64,000 bases of DNA from Thermospira aquatica (GCF_023525255.1 NZ_CP073355.1:1426001-1490000), one strand, 5' to 3'. Counted from the first letter of the stretch, positions 1 to 9,215 are shown. Numbers and translations: made by a program. Notes: generated from the letters alone by a model not told the origin.

Positions 1-138
<138 letters not shown>

Positions 139-175
139 AGGAATATATGACGGGGGCATAATTGGGGAGGAGAAA

Positions 176-1114
176 ATGTCAACCTATTTTTTCTCGTTAG
201 AAGAACTCCTTAAGCTTATTCGGGAGGGGAAGAGTTTCTTTCTTGTTGAGCCGGTTTATGATAGCCGTCTCAATCCTTTGGTGGGGACGGAGAAGGTTTT
301 GACTGAGAAAGATATCTATAGAATTCAAGATCGTTGCCCGGAGATAAAAAACAAAAAACTCCATGTGAAAGAGGCTTTTCTTCATTATATTGAGGAGAGC
401 AAGCGTATTCAGTGGGCCGCATACGCGGTTTCTTTTGTAAGCACTTATCCGCTTTTTGCCGGGCTCCCTCATCAAAAAAAGGACTTTATCAACAAGTACC
501 TCAAGGCTGTTATCATGGATGAGGACTATCTCGTCTGGAAGCTTTCTCAAATGAAAAACTTTTCTAAAAAACTTTTTGAACAGTCGCTTTTGTTTAGTGC
601 TGTTGGGCTTACTTTGTATCATAGTTATTCTATTTCAGCCCTGCAGGGGATGATCGATGCGAGCTATGTGCACAAATTGATTCAGGGGACGCTTCTTATG
701 GATGTTGGTTTGTTGAAGTACAATCAGCAACTTGTAGAGGCAAAGCGAGCAGGGCTTCCGCCGGAACATGCCCAACTCTTAAGGGATCATGCTCATGATT
801 CAGCTCAGCTCATCCTCTCCGAGAAGAGTCGTCATCAGATAGAGGATAGTGTCATAGAAGCGATTGCCAATCATGAGGAGTATATTGACGGAACAGGCCA
901 ACCAGCAGGCAAAAAAGGAGCAGAACTCAGTGAGATGAGCCGGTTTCTCTCAGTAGTGAATTATTTTACACTTTTGATGACAGGGGAATTAACCCTGGCG
1001 AAGAAAAGCTGTCGGGAATGTTTTATCAAAATGAAAGCGGACAAGAATCATTTTGATCATAGATTTTATGATCTTCTGGAGCCGACGTTTCGCTATCTTT
1101 TGACACTTTCATAA
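176..1114 (+). CDS. Degenerate HD-GYP-like domain protein
   Basis: A protein of about 312 residues. ATG 176 follows GGGGAGG (164-170), so it is preferred over the upstream in-frame start at 11. The C-terminal 180 residues follow the HD-GYP layout: a helix with LLMDVG where the family has LLHDIG, then RDHAHDSAQLIL, then NHEEYIDGTGQP where the family has HHExxDGxGYP. The metal-binding His of the HD pair and the Tyr of GYP are therefore replaced. HD-GYP enzymes hydrolyse cyclic di-GMP; this one probably lacks that activity and may sense or scaffold. The N-terminal 120 residues are unrecognised. The recQ-like gene starts 16 bases downstream. Confidence 0.6.
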   Translation: MSTYFFSLEELLKLIREGKSFFLVEPVYDSRLNPLVGTEKVLTEKDIYRIQDRCPEIKNKKLHVKEAFLHYIEESKRIQWAAYAVSFVSTYPLFAGLPHQKKDFINKYLKAVIMDEDYLVWKLSQMKNFSKKLFEQSLLFSAVGLTLYHSYSISALQGMIDASYVHKLIQGTLLMDVGLLKYNQQLVEAKRAGLPPEHAQLLRDHAHDSAQLILSEKSRHQIEDSVIEAIANHEEYIDGTGQPAGKKGAELSEMSRFLSVVNYFTLLMTGELTLAKKSCRECFIKMKADKNHFDHRFYDLLEPTFRYLLTLS

Positions 1115-1117
1115 GAC

Positions 1118-1123
1118 AAGGAG
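1118..1123 (+). promoter_or_regulatory. Shine-Dalgarno site deciding the recQ start
   Basis: AAGGAG lies 7 bases before an in-frame ATT (1131). No ATG, GTG or TTG occurs in frame between the upstream gene's stop and the Walker A motif except ATG 1227, which would remove conserved N-terminal helicase residues. Confidence 0.5.
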
Positions 1124-1130
1124 TGCTTCT

Positions 1131-2516
1131 ATTAGTCAGAAGGAAGATTATCTTTTCCGAAAACAGATCACTGAGCTGTATCCGTTCCAAGAAAAGGCTT
1201 TAGATTCCTGGAGGAAAAGAAGGGATATGTTGATTACCCTTCCTACGGGAAGGGGTAAGTCTCTCTGTTACCAGCTTCCGTCACTGGAGCAGGATGGTCT
1301 CACACTTGTCATATCGCCATTGATCGCTCTCATGCAGGATCAGGTAATGGGGCTGACAGAAGCGGGGGTGAAAAGTGGTTATCTTTCTTCTCTTCAGGAT
1401 CCGGAAAAGCAGGAAAAAGTTCTCCAGGAAATGGGACAGTATGCGCTTCTCTATGTTACGCCGGAGAGACTGGCCTCGAGGCGTTTTCTTGAGGTTTTGA
1501 AAATGCAGACAGTTGAAGCAGTAGTTATTGATGAGGCGCATTGTGTTTCACTGTGGGGGAGAACTTTTCGCCCCTCTTATCGTAGGTTAAAGGATTTTTT
1601 GCGGCAGTTTCCGGGTGCAAGGAGGGTGGCGCTCAGTGCTACGGTAACGCCTGTGGTAAAAAGAGATATTTATCACTTCCTTGAACTTCGTAATCCTGTA
1701 GAGATTATTGAATCCCCTCTTCGCAATGATCTTACGCTTCATTTGGAAGTGAGGGAAAACCCTTTATCCCTTCTTAGAAGAGTTATCCACACGGGTGGTC
1801 CTGGTATCATCTATACTCAATCTCGCTATGAGTGTGAGAGATTGGCTTTTCTGTTATCTCATGATATTCCCACGGCTTTCTATCATGCAGGGATGTCTCG
1901 TAAGGAAAGGGATGAGAGTCTTCGACAATTTCTTGCCAATGAGGTGCAATGGATGGTGGCGACTTCGGCTTTTGGTATGGGGATTGACAAGTCGGATATT
2001 CGTACGGTTGTTCATCTTGATCCTCCACCTTCTCTCGAGGATTATCTCCAGCAGATCGGCCGTGCGAGTCGGGATGGGAAGGGAGGAAAGGCGTATCTTT
2101 TCCTTTCGTCTCGTATTCTTTTGAGAAAAGAGAAAGAGTATAGACCAAGGGCAGGATTTGTGATAGCTGCCCTTTTGAGGGGAAAGTGGGAATTGTTCTT
2201 GAGGAAAATCTATAGCTATCAACTCTGGCGGGCTATGCTGCGCTGGATTGGTAGTGGACTTTCTTCGAAGGTACTGATGAGGTATTTTGAGGGTAAGTCT
2301 TTGAAACATCGTGGGATGGGTTTGCCTTTTTCTTTTCTCGTAGGTTTTTTGCAGGGGCAAAGGGATGATGGGCTTTTGTTTCCGGGATATGGGGTGAAAC
2401 GGGGTTTTTCCCGGATGGTCTTTGAACGTTGGTTCTGGAGGGGTGTTCGGCAGGGAAACCTTTGTTTTGATGTACGAAATGGGGAATTTTGGGTACGTCG
2501 AGGTGAGCGGCAATGA
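1131..2516 (+). CDS. recQ: RecQ-like ATP-dependent DNA helicase
   Basis: 3'-5' DNA helicase of superfamily 2. Seen in order: a Q-motif-like segment (YPFQEKALDSWRKRRD), Walker A PTGRGKS, DEAHCVSLWG (about 1530-1560), SATVTPVV, and the second RecA-like lobe with VATSAFGMGIDKSDIR and YLQQIGRASRDG. The usual QEIGRAGRDG is slightly altered. The zinc-binding and HRDC regions of long RecQ proteins are not evident; the last 120 residues look diverged. The Q-motif-like segment lies upstream of the first ATG (1227), so translation probably begins at ATT 1131, giving about 461 residues. The stop overlaps the next start by four bases (ATGA). Confidence 0.8.
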   Translation: MSQKEDYLFRKQITELYPFQEKALDSWRKRRDMLITLPTGRGKSLCYQLPSLEQDGLTLVISPLIALMQDQVMGLTEAGVKSGYLSSLQDPEKQEKVLQEMGQYALLYVTPERLASRRFLEVLKMQTVEAVVIDEAHCVSLWGRTFRPSYRRLKDFLRQFPGARRVALSATVTPVVKRDIYHFLELRNPVEIIESPLRNDLTLHLEVRENPLSLLRRVIHTGGPGIIYTQSRYECERLAFLLSHDIPTAFYHAGMSRKERDESLRQFLANEVQWMVATSAFGMGIDKSDIRTVVHLDPPPSLEDYLQQIGRASRDGKGGKAYLFLSSRILLRKEKEYRPRAGFVIAALLRGKWELFLRKIYSYQLWRAMLRWIGSGLSSKVLMRYFEGKSLKHRGMGLPFSFLVGFLQGQRDDGLLFPGYGVKRGFSRMVFERWFWRGVRQGNLCFDVRNGEFWVRRGERQ

Positions 2517-3001
2517 ATGATAGTATCTTTGAAACTCGACTTTCTTTTTGGTTCTGGGCTATTTTCTACGATTTTCTCGCCTTGCTTTTGTTCTGGTTGC
2601 CGAAGGACCTACGAAAAAAGCTGCTTCTCCCTTTAAAGAAGGTTTTTGAAGAGGCGATTATTGGGGCGTATCTTACCGATGGAAATGATATAGGTTTTTT
2701 TGAGAGTTTTATTCTCGGGACGGACAAGACAAAGGATATGGTGGAAGAGGTATACAAGATTTTCTCTGTTCATCAAAAGGCGAATCTCAAAGAAAAACTC
2801 TGTGGTCCTCTTCCTGATGAACGAGTGCATTCGGAAAGTCAGGATATTCTCTGTGGTTTTGTTCAGGATAAAAAGCGGCTTGTTGTAGATATTCTCAGGA
2901 ATCGTAATCAGATCATTCTGTATCTTCACCGGAGGCTTGCTGTGAGAAGGCCGCTTCTTCATGCACTTTTTTGGTTTGGATATCTTTTACTGGGGCGATA
3001 G
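2513..3001 (+). CDS. Small hydrophobic-ended hypothetical protein
   Basis: A 162-residue protein translationally coupled to recQ through an ATGA overlap. Its stop abuts the next start at 3002, so all three genes probably share a transcript. It has a hydrophobic N-terminal segment (FWFWAIFYDFLALLLFWLP), a charged middle and a short hydrophobic C-terminal stretch ending in LLLGR. No domain or catalytic motif is recognised. It may be membrane associated. Function unknown. Confidence 0.6.
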   Translation: MNDSIFETRLSFWFWAIFYDFLALLLFWLPKDLRKKLLLPLKKVFEEAIIGAYLTDGNDIGFFESFILGTDKTKDMVEEVYKIFSVHQKANLKEKLCGPLPDERVHSESQDILCGFVQDKKRLVVDILRNRNQIILYLHRRLAVRRPLLHALFWFGYLLLGR

Positions 3002-4876
3002 ATGAGGAATATAGAACTTCTTGCTCCAGCAAAAGATGTTGTTACAGCAAAGGCGGCTATAGATGCGGGAGCAGATGCTGTGTACATAGGTGGTCCAGCC
3101 TATAGTGCCCGAATGAATGCCCATAATAGCCTTGAGGATATTGCCGAGGTTATTCACTATGCTCATGGCTTTCATGTCAGGGTGTATGTGACTATCAATA
3201 CTCTTCTTTTTGATGATGAGCTTCCTGTGGTAGAAAAACTGATCCATCAGTTGTATGAGATGGGCGTTGATGCTCTTATCGTGCAGGACATGGGAATCCT
3301 TATGCTGGATCTTCCTCCTGTTCCTCTTTTTGCCAGTACCCAGTGTCATATCACTACCCCGGAAAAGGCGCGTTTCCTTGAAGAGGTGGGTTTCAAGAGG
3401 CTGATTCTGGAGAGAAATCTCTCTCTTTCGGAGATACAGGCTATTCGTGAGGCCACTACTGTTGAACTTGAGGCTTTTGTGCATGGGGCTATCTGTATCA
3501 GTTATAGTGGCCAGTGCTATCTGAGTTATGCTTTGGGGGGACGAAGTGGTAACCGGGGACAGTGTGCTCAACCGTGTCGTCTTTCTTATCAACTTTTCGA
3601 TAGATACCATAATCCTCTCGGGAAACCACGCTACTGGCTTTCTCCCAGGGACATGTGTCAGATTGAGAACCTCGAGGCACTTGTTGATGCTGGTGTCACC
3701 TCTTTTAAAATTGAAGGGCGATTAAAAGACGCTGATTATGTTACCAACGTGGTGGCTGCCTACCGTCAAAAACTTGACGAAATTCGTGCCAAACGAGGGT
3801 ATCCTGTAAGGGATACGGTGGAATTTGGTTTTCAACCCGAGCTTGTAAAATCTTTTAATCGGGGATTTACTTCGTACTGGTTGCAGGGAAAGGAAAAAAC
3901 AACGGAGAGTGTGCTTTCCCTCTATACTCAAAAATCAATAGGGGAGTACCTTGGTGAGGTAACTTTTGTGAATAAATCTTTTTTTCTTTTGGATAGACCA
4001 CACAATGTCGTGGCGGGGGATGGAATCTGTTATTTTGATTGGCAGAAAAACCTCCAGGGTGCCCGGGTGAATACTGTAAAGGATGGGAAAATCTTTAGTG
4101 ATGGGGTGGCGTTTATCCGTCGAGGCTATAAAATCTATCGTAATCATGACGAAGCGTTTACCCGTTTCTTGGAGACGCATCCACCGAAAAGGTTTGTGTT
4201 TGTTTCCTTTCTTCTGGAAGAATTGCTTCACGGGGTGGCTCTCACGGTTACTGATGAGTCGGGTTTGTCTGTGAGAGAGGATTTTCCCTGTGAGAAAAAC
4301 TATGCCGAAAATCCTATCCAGGCGACGGAGGTTATTTCCAGACAATTGGGGAAACTTGGCAACACCCCTTATCGATTGAAGGAATTCATTTTCCGTTGGG
4401 AAAAGCCTCTTTTTATCCCTATAGGTGTACTTAACGAATGGCGACGTCAGATGATACATGCCCTTCATCAACAGAGAATCCAGAGTTTTACTCGAGAAGA
4501 GAAACGAAATGTTTTGCCAGAAAGTATCACAACTCCCCTTGCAGACCATGAATGGGATTTTCGTCTTAATGTCCTTAACGAAAAGGCACGGCTGTTTTAT
4601 GAAAAATATGGTTTTCGTGTCAAGGAGTGGGGGGCAGAGAAGGGGAAAGATCTTACCAATTGTCTTGTCATGACGACAAGAACGTGTATTCGTCTGGAAC
4701 TGGGCTTGTGTGAACGTTATACTCATTACGAAGGGCAGGGAAAAGAATGTCTCAAAGGAATACCCGAACCACTTGAGCCTCTGTATCTTGCGACCCGGTA
4801 TACTCTTTTAAGGTTAGAATTTGACTGTCAGATGTGCGAGATGCGTGTTTATCTTGTTTCTCATACCAAACGGTAG
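3002..4876 (+). CDS. rlhA: U32 family protein, RlhA-like 23S rRNA hydroxylation factor
   Basis: A 624-residue U32 'peptidase' family protein. The N-terminal barrel begins IELLAPAKD, with DAVYIGG following, and carries the U32 signature near residues 155-175 (EAFVHGAICISYSGQCYLS), then GNRGQCAQPCR with conserved cysteines. The length and the long C-terminal half match E. coli RlhA (about 650 residues, needed for C2501 hydroxylation in 23S rRNA) better than the shorter tRNA-modifying TrhP. Assignment to RlhA rests on length and layout; another U32 subgroup is possible. The last 16 bases overlap the end of the convergent batD-like gene. Confidence 0.75.
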   Translation: MRNIELLAPAKDVVTAKAAIDAGADAVYIGGPAYSARMNAHNSLEDIAEVIHYAHGFHVRVYVTINTLLFDDELPVVEKLIHQLYEMGVDALIVQDMGILMLDLPPVPLFASTQCHITTPEKARFLEEVGFKRLILERNLSLSEIQAIREATTVELEAFVHGAICISYSGQCYLSYALGGRSGNRGQCAQPCRLSYQLFDRYHNPLGKPRYWLSPRDMCQIENLEALVDAGVTSFKIEGRLKDADYVTNVVAAYRQKLDEIRAKRGYPVRDTVEFGFQPELVKSFNRGFTSYWLQGKEKTTESVLSLYTQKSIGEYLGEVTFVNKSFFLLDRPHNVVAGDGICYFDWQKNLQGARVNTVKDGKIFSDGVAFIRRGYKIYRNHDEAFTRFLETHPPKRFVFVSFLLEELLHGVALTVTDESGLSVREDFPCEKNYAENPIQATEVISRQLGKLGNTPYRLKEFIFRWEKPLFIPIGVLNEWRRQMIHALHQQRIQSFTREEKRNVLPESITTPLADHEWDFRLNVLNEKARLFYEKYGFRVKEWGAEKGKDLTNCLVMTTRTCIRLELGLCERYTHYEGQGKECLKGIPEPLEPLYLATRYTLLRLEFDCQMCEMRVYLVSHTKR

Positions 4877-6486
4877 TGTTTTTTGAGAAGGTTGGTTGCC
4901 TTTTCGTATATTTCGTGTAGCTGAGAACTCTCCACTGAGGGGGCATAAGCGAGGGACTCAAGTTTTTGAAATAAAAATTTGAGAGTTTCTATTTCTTCGT
5001 TACTCCAACTATGTTTTTTTAGTTTCTCGAAGAGTTGTCTTTTGTCAAGGTTGCGGGGCATTCTTTCCCTATCCAGGAGAAAGCTGAAAAGCGTTTTATA
5101 AAAAGTCTGGGCAAACTGGTGGGAATCTTGCTTTTTGAGAAGGGTTTCTGCCTCGGTAAAGTATTCGTCCATCCTGGTGAGAGAGCGAATGTGTCGGGCA
5201 TAACTTTCGTCTTGAGAGAGTTTTGTTTTGTGGCGTGCCCACCATTCAAAAACAAAGGGGAAAACTCCAAGCACAAATACCAATAGCCAGAAAAGAGGCG
5301 ATTGTCCCACATAGCGAATGGTTTTTCCCGTTACAGGAAGATACGTGAATTCTCCAGGGTCAGGGAAGGCAGGCAGAACCTCAAAACTCTGAGGAGGAAG
5401 ATGGAGCTGGCGCTTTTCGCCATGTATGGTTTCATAGGAAATGGTGAGGGATGGTATGGTGTAACTTCCAGAAGATTCTGGGGTTATCTGATAAGAGAGC
5501 GTCTGGACAAACTCTGGTTCTTTTCCCCAGTTGGTGAGAACAAGCTTTGTTTTGGCTGGAGAAACAGTAAGGTTAGAAAGAATTACTCCTCGGAGGAGAT
5601 CTGAAAACATGGTGAGATTTCCTGTTCCACGGAGGGTGATGGTATACGCTATACTTGATCCCTGGGTGATGATAGCAGAAGAGAGAGATGTATGGCCTTC
5701 TAGTTTTCCACGGTAGATGAACGTTGTTTGTTTTCGGATATCAAGCACGATATTTTCTATTGGGAGATTAACCTGTCCTACAGGAGTCACCACAATCATT
5801 TGTGGAGCACCGATGGGGAGAGCACCGGCTTCTACTCCAAAGAGTGCCCACTGATGAATGGGACGATACCAGTAGTTTTGATGTTTTTTTATCTCTGACG
5901 AGAGAAAAGAGGTACCATCGTATAAAACACAGTTGTTTGCTATGAGGGGTCTGATCATTTGTAAGGGGTAGAAAAGAGCCTCTTTGGTATCACTGACCAG
6001 ATAACCTGTGAGAATGATGAGTTCATTCTGGAAGGCAAAGGTTTTATTTGGTTCAAGCTGGTAAAAAAGTCTTGGCAGGATAAAAGTTTCCTGGTTGTTT
6101 GGTCTTGTGGGTTTTGACGCTGTTTGTTTTACGACGCGAAGTACCAACGGATCAGTGTGGTAGGTGTTTTTTTTCTTGTCCGTTATTTCAAAAGAGGGGA
6201 TGGAGAATTTGCCTTCTCTGGAGGGGATGATGGCGTAACTGTACTGAAAAAGGACTGTTTTGGTGGTTTTGCCATTGATAATCTGGAGTGAGGAAAACTG
6301 AGATACCCCTTGATTCTGGAATTGCAGGCCCTCTACCTGAGGAAGGGAGATATTTTCGATGGGTTCACTGTGGGATATGGTAAGAATCGCCACCTCGTCT
6401 CTTCCTATCTCTTCGGGTTCGAGACTAACCTCTAGTCCCCAAAGAGAAAGAGGAAGGAGAAAAAAATACCACCAGTACTTTACCAT
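4861..6486 (-). CDS. batD: BatD-like membrane protein
   Basis: About 541 residues from ATG 6486, preferred because GGGAG lies just upstream in the coding direction. A signal peptide (MVKYWWYFFLLPLSLWG) precedes repeated beta-rich extracytoplasmic segments. A transmembrane helix (SPLFWLLVFVLGVFPFVFEWW) near residue 400 leads to a helical cytoplasmic tail. This is the BatD/oxygen-tolerance layout, common in spirochaetes and Bacteroidetes, where BatD usually sits with MoxR and BatA/B. None of those partners lies nearby. Instead it follows the oxidoreductase genes, separated from the gamma-subunit stop by 20 bases. Confidence 0.7.
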   Translation of the reverse strand: MVKYWWYFFLLPLSLWGLEVSLEPEEIGRDEVAILTISHSEPIENISLPQVEGLQFQNQGVSQFSSLQIINGKTTKTVLFQYSYAIIPSREGKFSIPSFEITDKKKNTYHTDPLVLRVVKQTASKPTRPNNQETFILPRLFYQLEPNKTFAFQNELIILTGYLVSDTKEALFYPLQMIRPLIANNCVLYDGTSFLSSEIKKHQNYWYRPIHQWALFGVEAGALPIGAPQMIVVTPVGQVNLPIENIVLDIRKQTTFIYRGKLEGHTSLSSAIITQGSSIAYTITLRGTGNLTMFSDLLRGVILSNLTVSPAKTKLVLTNWGKEPEFVQTLSYQITPESSGSYTIPSLTISYETIHGEKRQLHLPPQSFEVLPAFPDPGEFTYLPVTGKTIRYVGQSPLFWLLVFVLGVFPFVFEWWARHKTKLSQDESYARHIRSLTRMDEYFTEAETLLKKQDSHQFAQTFYKTLFSFLLDRERMPRNLDKRQLFEKLKKHSWSNEEIETLKFLFQKLESLAYAPSVESSQLHEIYEKATNLLKKHYRLV

Positions 6487-6506
6487 GGAATATCTCCCAC
6501 TTGCTT

Positions 6507-7040
6507 TCAAGACAAAAGAGTATATCCCCTGTCCAACGCTTTAAGGTTTAGGTTGATGACTTTTTCTCCTTTTGTGGCAAACTTGTGTTTCAGGGCGTTT
6601 TCAAGCCATTCTTTTTTGAGCCATGAGGCATGAAGGGCTGCGTATGTTCCAAGAATCAACGTATTAAGCACACGGATGTTGCCCACTTCTTTCAGCGCTA
6701 CTTCTTCAAAGGGGAGGGCAATTACCCTGGCTGCAACGTTTTTTGTCTGAACGCTTTTGTCGACGAGGATAGTGCCACTTGCTTTGACCAGGGGAGAAAA
6801 CTTTTCAAACGCAGGGCCACTCAGGGCAATCAGGGTGTCAGCGCCAGCAATCACAGGAGAGTAAATCTCCCCGTCTGAAATAACCACATGGCAGTTTGCT
6901 GCACCACCGCGCATCTCTGCTCCATACGAGGGGTAATAGGTTACGTTGAGACCAGCTTGCATCGAAGCCTCAGCAAGGAGAAAGCCAGCTGAAAGTATTC
7001 CCTGTCCCCCAAATCCTGATAAAATCACCTGTTCTTTCAT
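6507..7040 (-). CDS. 2-oxoacid:ferredoxin oxidoreductase, gamma subunit
   Basis: A 177-residue protein of the pyruvate/ketoisovalerate oxidoreductase gamma domain, with GFGGQGILSAG near the start and SYGAEMRGG near residue 40, both typical. With the alpha, beta and ferredoxin-like subunits encoded upstream it would oxidatively decarboxylate a 2-oxoacid to acyl-CoA, CO2 and reduced ferredoxin in the cytoplasm. It overlaps the beta gene by four bases. Substrate (branched-chain 2-oxoacid or 2-oxoglutarate) cannot be fixed from sequence. Confidence 0.87.
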   Translation of the reverse strand: MKEQVILSGFGGQGILSAGFLLAEASMQAGLNVTYYPSYGAEMRGGAANCHVVISDGEIYSPVIAGADTLIALSGPAFEKFSPLVKASGTILVDKSVQTKNVAARVIALPFEEVALKEVGNIRVLNTLILGTYAALHASWLKKEWLENALKHKFATKGEKVINLNLKALDRGYTLLS

Positions 7041-7786
7041 ACGTACCTCTCGTCTTTGAATGTTCCAAGGGGGAAGGTCTGTACCATTGTCTCGAGGATA
7101 AAACGATTGGCATCTACAGGACTCATCTCCCAGTTGGTGTTACAGTTGGAGAGTATTTCCACGAAGGTATACCCTTCTCCTTTCATCTGGAGCTCAAAAG
7201 CCTTTTTGATGGCCATTTTGGTCTGAACGACCCCTTTGAAGTCAGCTACTGTTGTTCGAACGGAGTATCGTACGGCAGGAAAGGATGCAATGAGTTCTGC
7301 CATCTTGATGGGAAAACCTGTACTGCTGGGTTCTCTTCCCATAGGAGTTGTTGGTGTCTTTTGTCCTACAAGGGTAGTGGGAGCCATCTGACCCCCTGTC
7401 ATACCATAGTTGGCATTGTTGATGAAAATCACGGTGATATTTTCTCCACGATTGGCGGTGTGGATGGTTTCTCCCATTCCTATCGAGGCGAGATCACCAT
7501 CTCCCTGATAGCTGATGACAAGCCTGTCAGGCCATACCCTTTTGATACCCGTGGCCACAGCAGCGGCTCGCCCATGGGCAGCCTCACTGACGTCAAAATC
7601 CCAGTAATCGTAGGCAAGTACCGCACACCCTACCGGTGCTACCCCTATGGCTTTTTCTCTGAGGTTTAATTCATCAATCGCTTCACAGATCAGACGATGA
7701 ACGACCCCATGCCCACAGCCAGGGCAGTAGTGCATGGGAACATCTTTCATGCTTTTTGGTTTATCAAAAATTATCTTGGTTGCCAT
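7037..7786 (-). CDS. 2-oxoacid:ferredoxin oxidoreductase, beta (TPP) subunit
   Basis: A 249-residue thiamine-diphosphate-binding subunit. The N-terminal CPGCGHG and the TPP motif GDGDLASIGMGE, ending in the paired Asn of FINNANYG, are present. It overlaps the alpha gene by 16 bases and the gamma gene by four, which implies strong translational coupling. Such enzymes make acyl-CoA and reduced ferredoxin. The ferredoxin could supply low-potential electrons to siroheme reductases elsewhere in the cell (inference). Confidence 0.88.
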   Translation of the reverse strand: MATKIIFDKPKSMKDVPMHYCPGCGHGVVHRLICEAIDELNLREKAIGVAPVGCAVLAYDYWDFDVSEAAHGRAAAVATGIKRVWPDRLVISYQGDGDLASIGMGETIHTANRGENITVIFINNANYGMTGGQMAPTTLVGQKTPTTPMGREPSSTGFPIKMAELIASFPAVRYSVRTTVADFKGVVQTKMAIKKAFELQMKGEGYTFVEILSNCNTNWEMSPVDANRFILETMVQTFPLGTFKDERYV

Positions 7787-8841
7787 TGTTGTAATCCTCC
7801 ATTTACCATCTGATGGATCTTGTCCTGGATTTTGATATCGGTAAACATTCTGCCACCGAGTTCTCCGGCAAAATAGAGCGGGGTATTATCGACGGCAAGC
7901 GCCACGTCTTCAACCATCTGTCCGGCACTCATCTCACAGACGAGAATCCCTTTCACCTGGAGGGAGAGAGAACTCAGAATCTGGTAAGGGAAGGGCCAGA
8001 GGGTAATAGGGCGGATAAGTCCCACTTTGATACCTTCTTGTCTGGCAAGGAGTATAGCTGATTTGGCAGTACGACTGGTGCTCCCGTAGGCAACCACGAG
8101 ATACTCGGCATCCTCTGCCATGAAGGTTTCCCAGCGAACCTCTTTCTGACGGATGGTTTCGTAGGTTGTCTGGAGCCACTCGTTATTTAGGGGAACACCC
8201 TCATCATCGAGCCAGAGTGAACGGATAACGTTGGGTTTTCTCCCCCGGGCTCCTGTGAGTGCCCAGGGCTTCTCTGGTATTTTCTCCACGAAATCCCGAA
8301 GCTCTACGGGTTCTACCATCTGTCCCACGATACCGTCAGAGAGAATGAGTGCTGGTACCCGATACGTGTCCGAAAGTTCAAAAGCCAGCATGGTAAAGTC
8401 CATCATCTCCTGCGCTGAAGCGGGAGCAAGAACAATAAGATGGTAATCACCATGTCCGCCTCCCTTGGTTGCCTGAAAGTAGTCTGCCTGAGAGGCTGCA
8501 ATATTTCCTAGTCCTGGACCACCACGCTGAACGTTTGCCAGGACACAGGGAAGTCTGGAGCCTGCGAGGTACGACACACCCTCCTGCATGAGACTATACC
8601 CGGGAGAGGAGGTGGTTGTCATCACCCTGGCACCGGCAGCAGCTGCTCCGTACACCATGTTAATCGAGGCTGTTTCACTCTCGGCCTGAACAAAAACTCC
8701 CCCCACTTCAGGCATCCGCTTCGCAAAATAAGCTGGAACTTCATTTTGAGGGGTGATGGGATATCCAAAATAGTAACGGCAGCCGGCCCGGATAGCCCCT
8801 TCTGCCATAGCTTCGTTTCCTTTCATTAACACTTTATTCAT
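7771..8841 (-). CDS. vorB: 2-oxoacid:ferredoxin oxidoreductase, alpha subunit (VorB type)
   Basis: A 356-residue pyrimidine-binding subunit. It starts with the family-typical KGNEAMAEGAIRAGC, then GYPITPQNEVPAYFA and QAESETASINMVYGAAAAG, then TSSPGYSLMQEG. This pattern fits the 3-methyl-2-oxobutanoate oxidoreductase (VorB) group, though 2-oxoglutarate oxidoreductases are close relatives. The ferredoxin-type delta subunit ends one base upstream and the beta gene overlaps downstream, so the four subunits form one operon. Confidence 0.85.
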   Translation of the reverse strand: MNKVLMKGNEAMAEGAIRAGCRYYFGYPITPQNEVPAYFAKRMPEVGGVFVQAESETASINMVYGAAAAGARVMTTTSSPGYSLMQEGVSYLAGSRLPCVLANVQRGGPGLGNIAASQADYFQATKGGGHGDYHLIVLAPASAQEMMDFTMLAFELSDTYRVPALILSDGIVGQMVEPVELRDFVEKIPEKPWALTGARGRKPNVIRSLWLDDEGVPLNNEWLQTTYETIRQKEVRWETFMAEDAEYLVVAYGSTSRTAKSAILLARQEGIKVGLIRPITLWPFPYQILSSLSLQVKGILVCEMSAGQMVEDVALAVDNTPLYFAGELGGRMFTDIKIQDKIHQMVNGGLQQWQPR

Positions 8842-8842
8842 G

Positions 8843-9067
8843 TTATTGTTCCTCCTCTTGTTCTATGACAATAGCAACATCAGGACATACGGTGGCACAA
8901 CGCCGACATCCTATACAGAGGGAAGAATCAGTGACCGTCACATACAAAAGCCCACGAATATTGAGATTTGTTCCTTTGACAAGGATTTTGACCGGGCATT
9001 CAACGACGCAAAGATCGCACCCTTTACATCGGTCTTTGAGAATGTTTACACGGAATTTTCCCGCCAT
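8843..9067 (-). CDS. 2x[4Fe-4S] ferredoxin-like delta subunit
   Basis: A 74-residue protein with two classical cluster motifs, CKGCDLCVVECP near residues 14-25 and CIGCRRCATVCP near residues 51-62. As first gene of the operon it encodes the electron-transfer subunit of the 2-oxoacid oxidoreductase. The acidic tail (EQEEEQ) is common in such subunits. The start ATG is preceded only by a weak purine stretch (GCGAGG). Confidence 0.88.
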   Translation of the reverse strand: MAGKFRVNILKDRCKGCDLCVVECPVKILVKGTNLNIRGLLYVTVTDSSLCIGCRRCATVCPDVAIVIEQEEEQ

Positions 9068-9125
9068 GTTTGGTACCTCGCTTTCTGGATTTACGCTTTT
9101 TTATTCTGCAAAAATTTTTGTATCT

Positions 9126-9154
9126 ATTATAGTTTTGTGTACGAAAAAAAGCAA
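9126..9154 (-). promoter_or_regulatory. Predicted sigma-70 promoter of the oxidoreductase operon
   Basis: On the minus strand TTGCTT (9149-9154) and TATAAT (9126-9131) are separated by 17 bases, about 60 bases upstream of the ferredoxin start. Confidence 0.5.
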
Positions 9155-9215
9155 ATTTTTGAGTGGTTTTATGAAAGTGAAATCTTTTTTATTCATCGAA
9201 GGAGGTATGCTTATC

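Noticed and set aside
3935-4726. 263-residue open frame on the minus strand inside the RlhA-like gene
   Set aside because: No ribosome site or motif; it mirrors the strongly supported plus-strand U32 gene.
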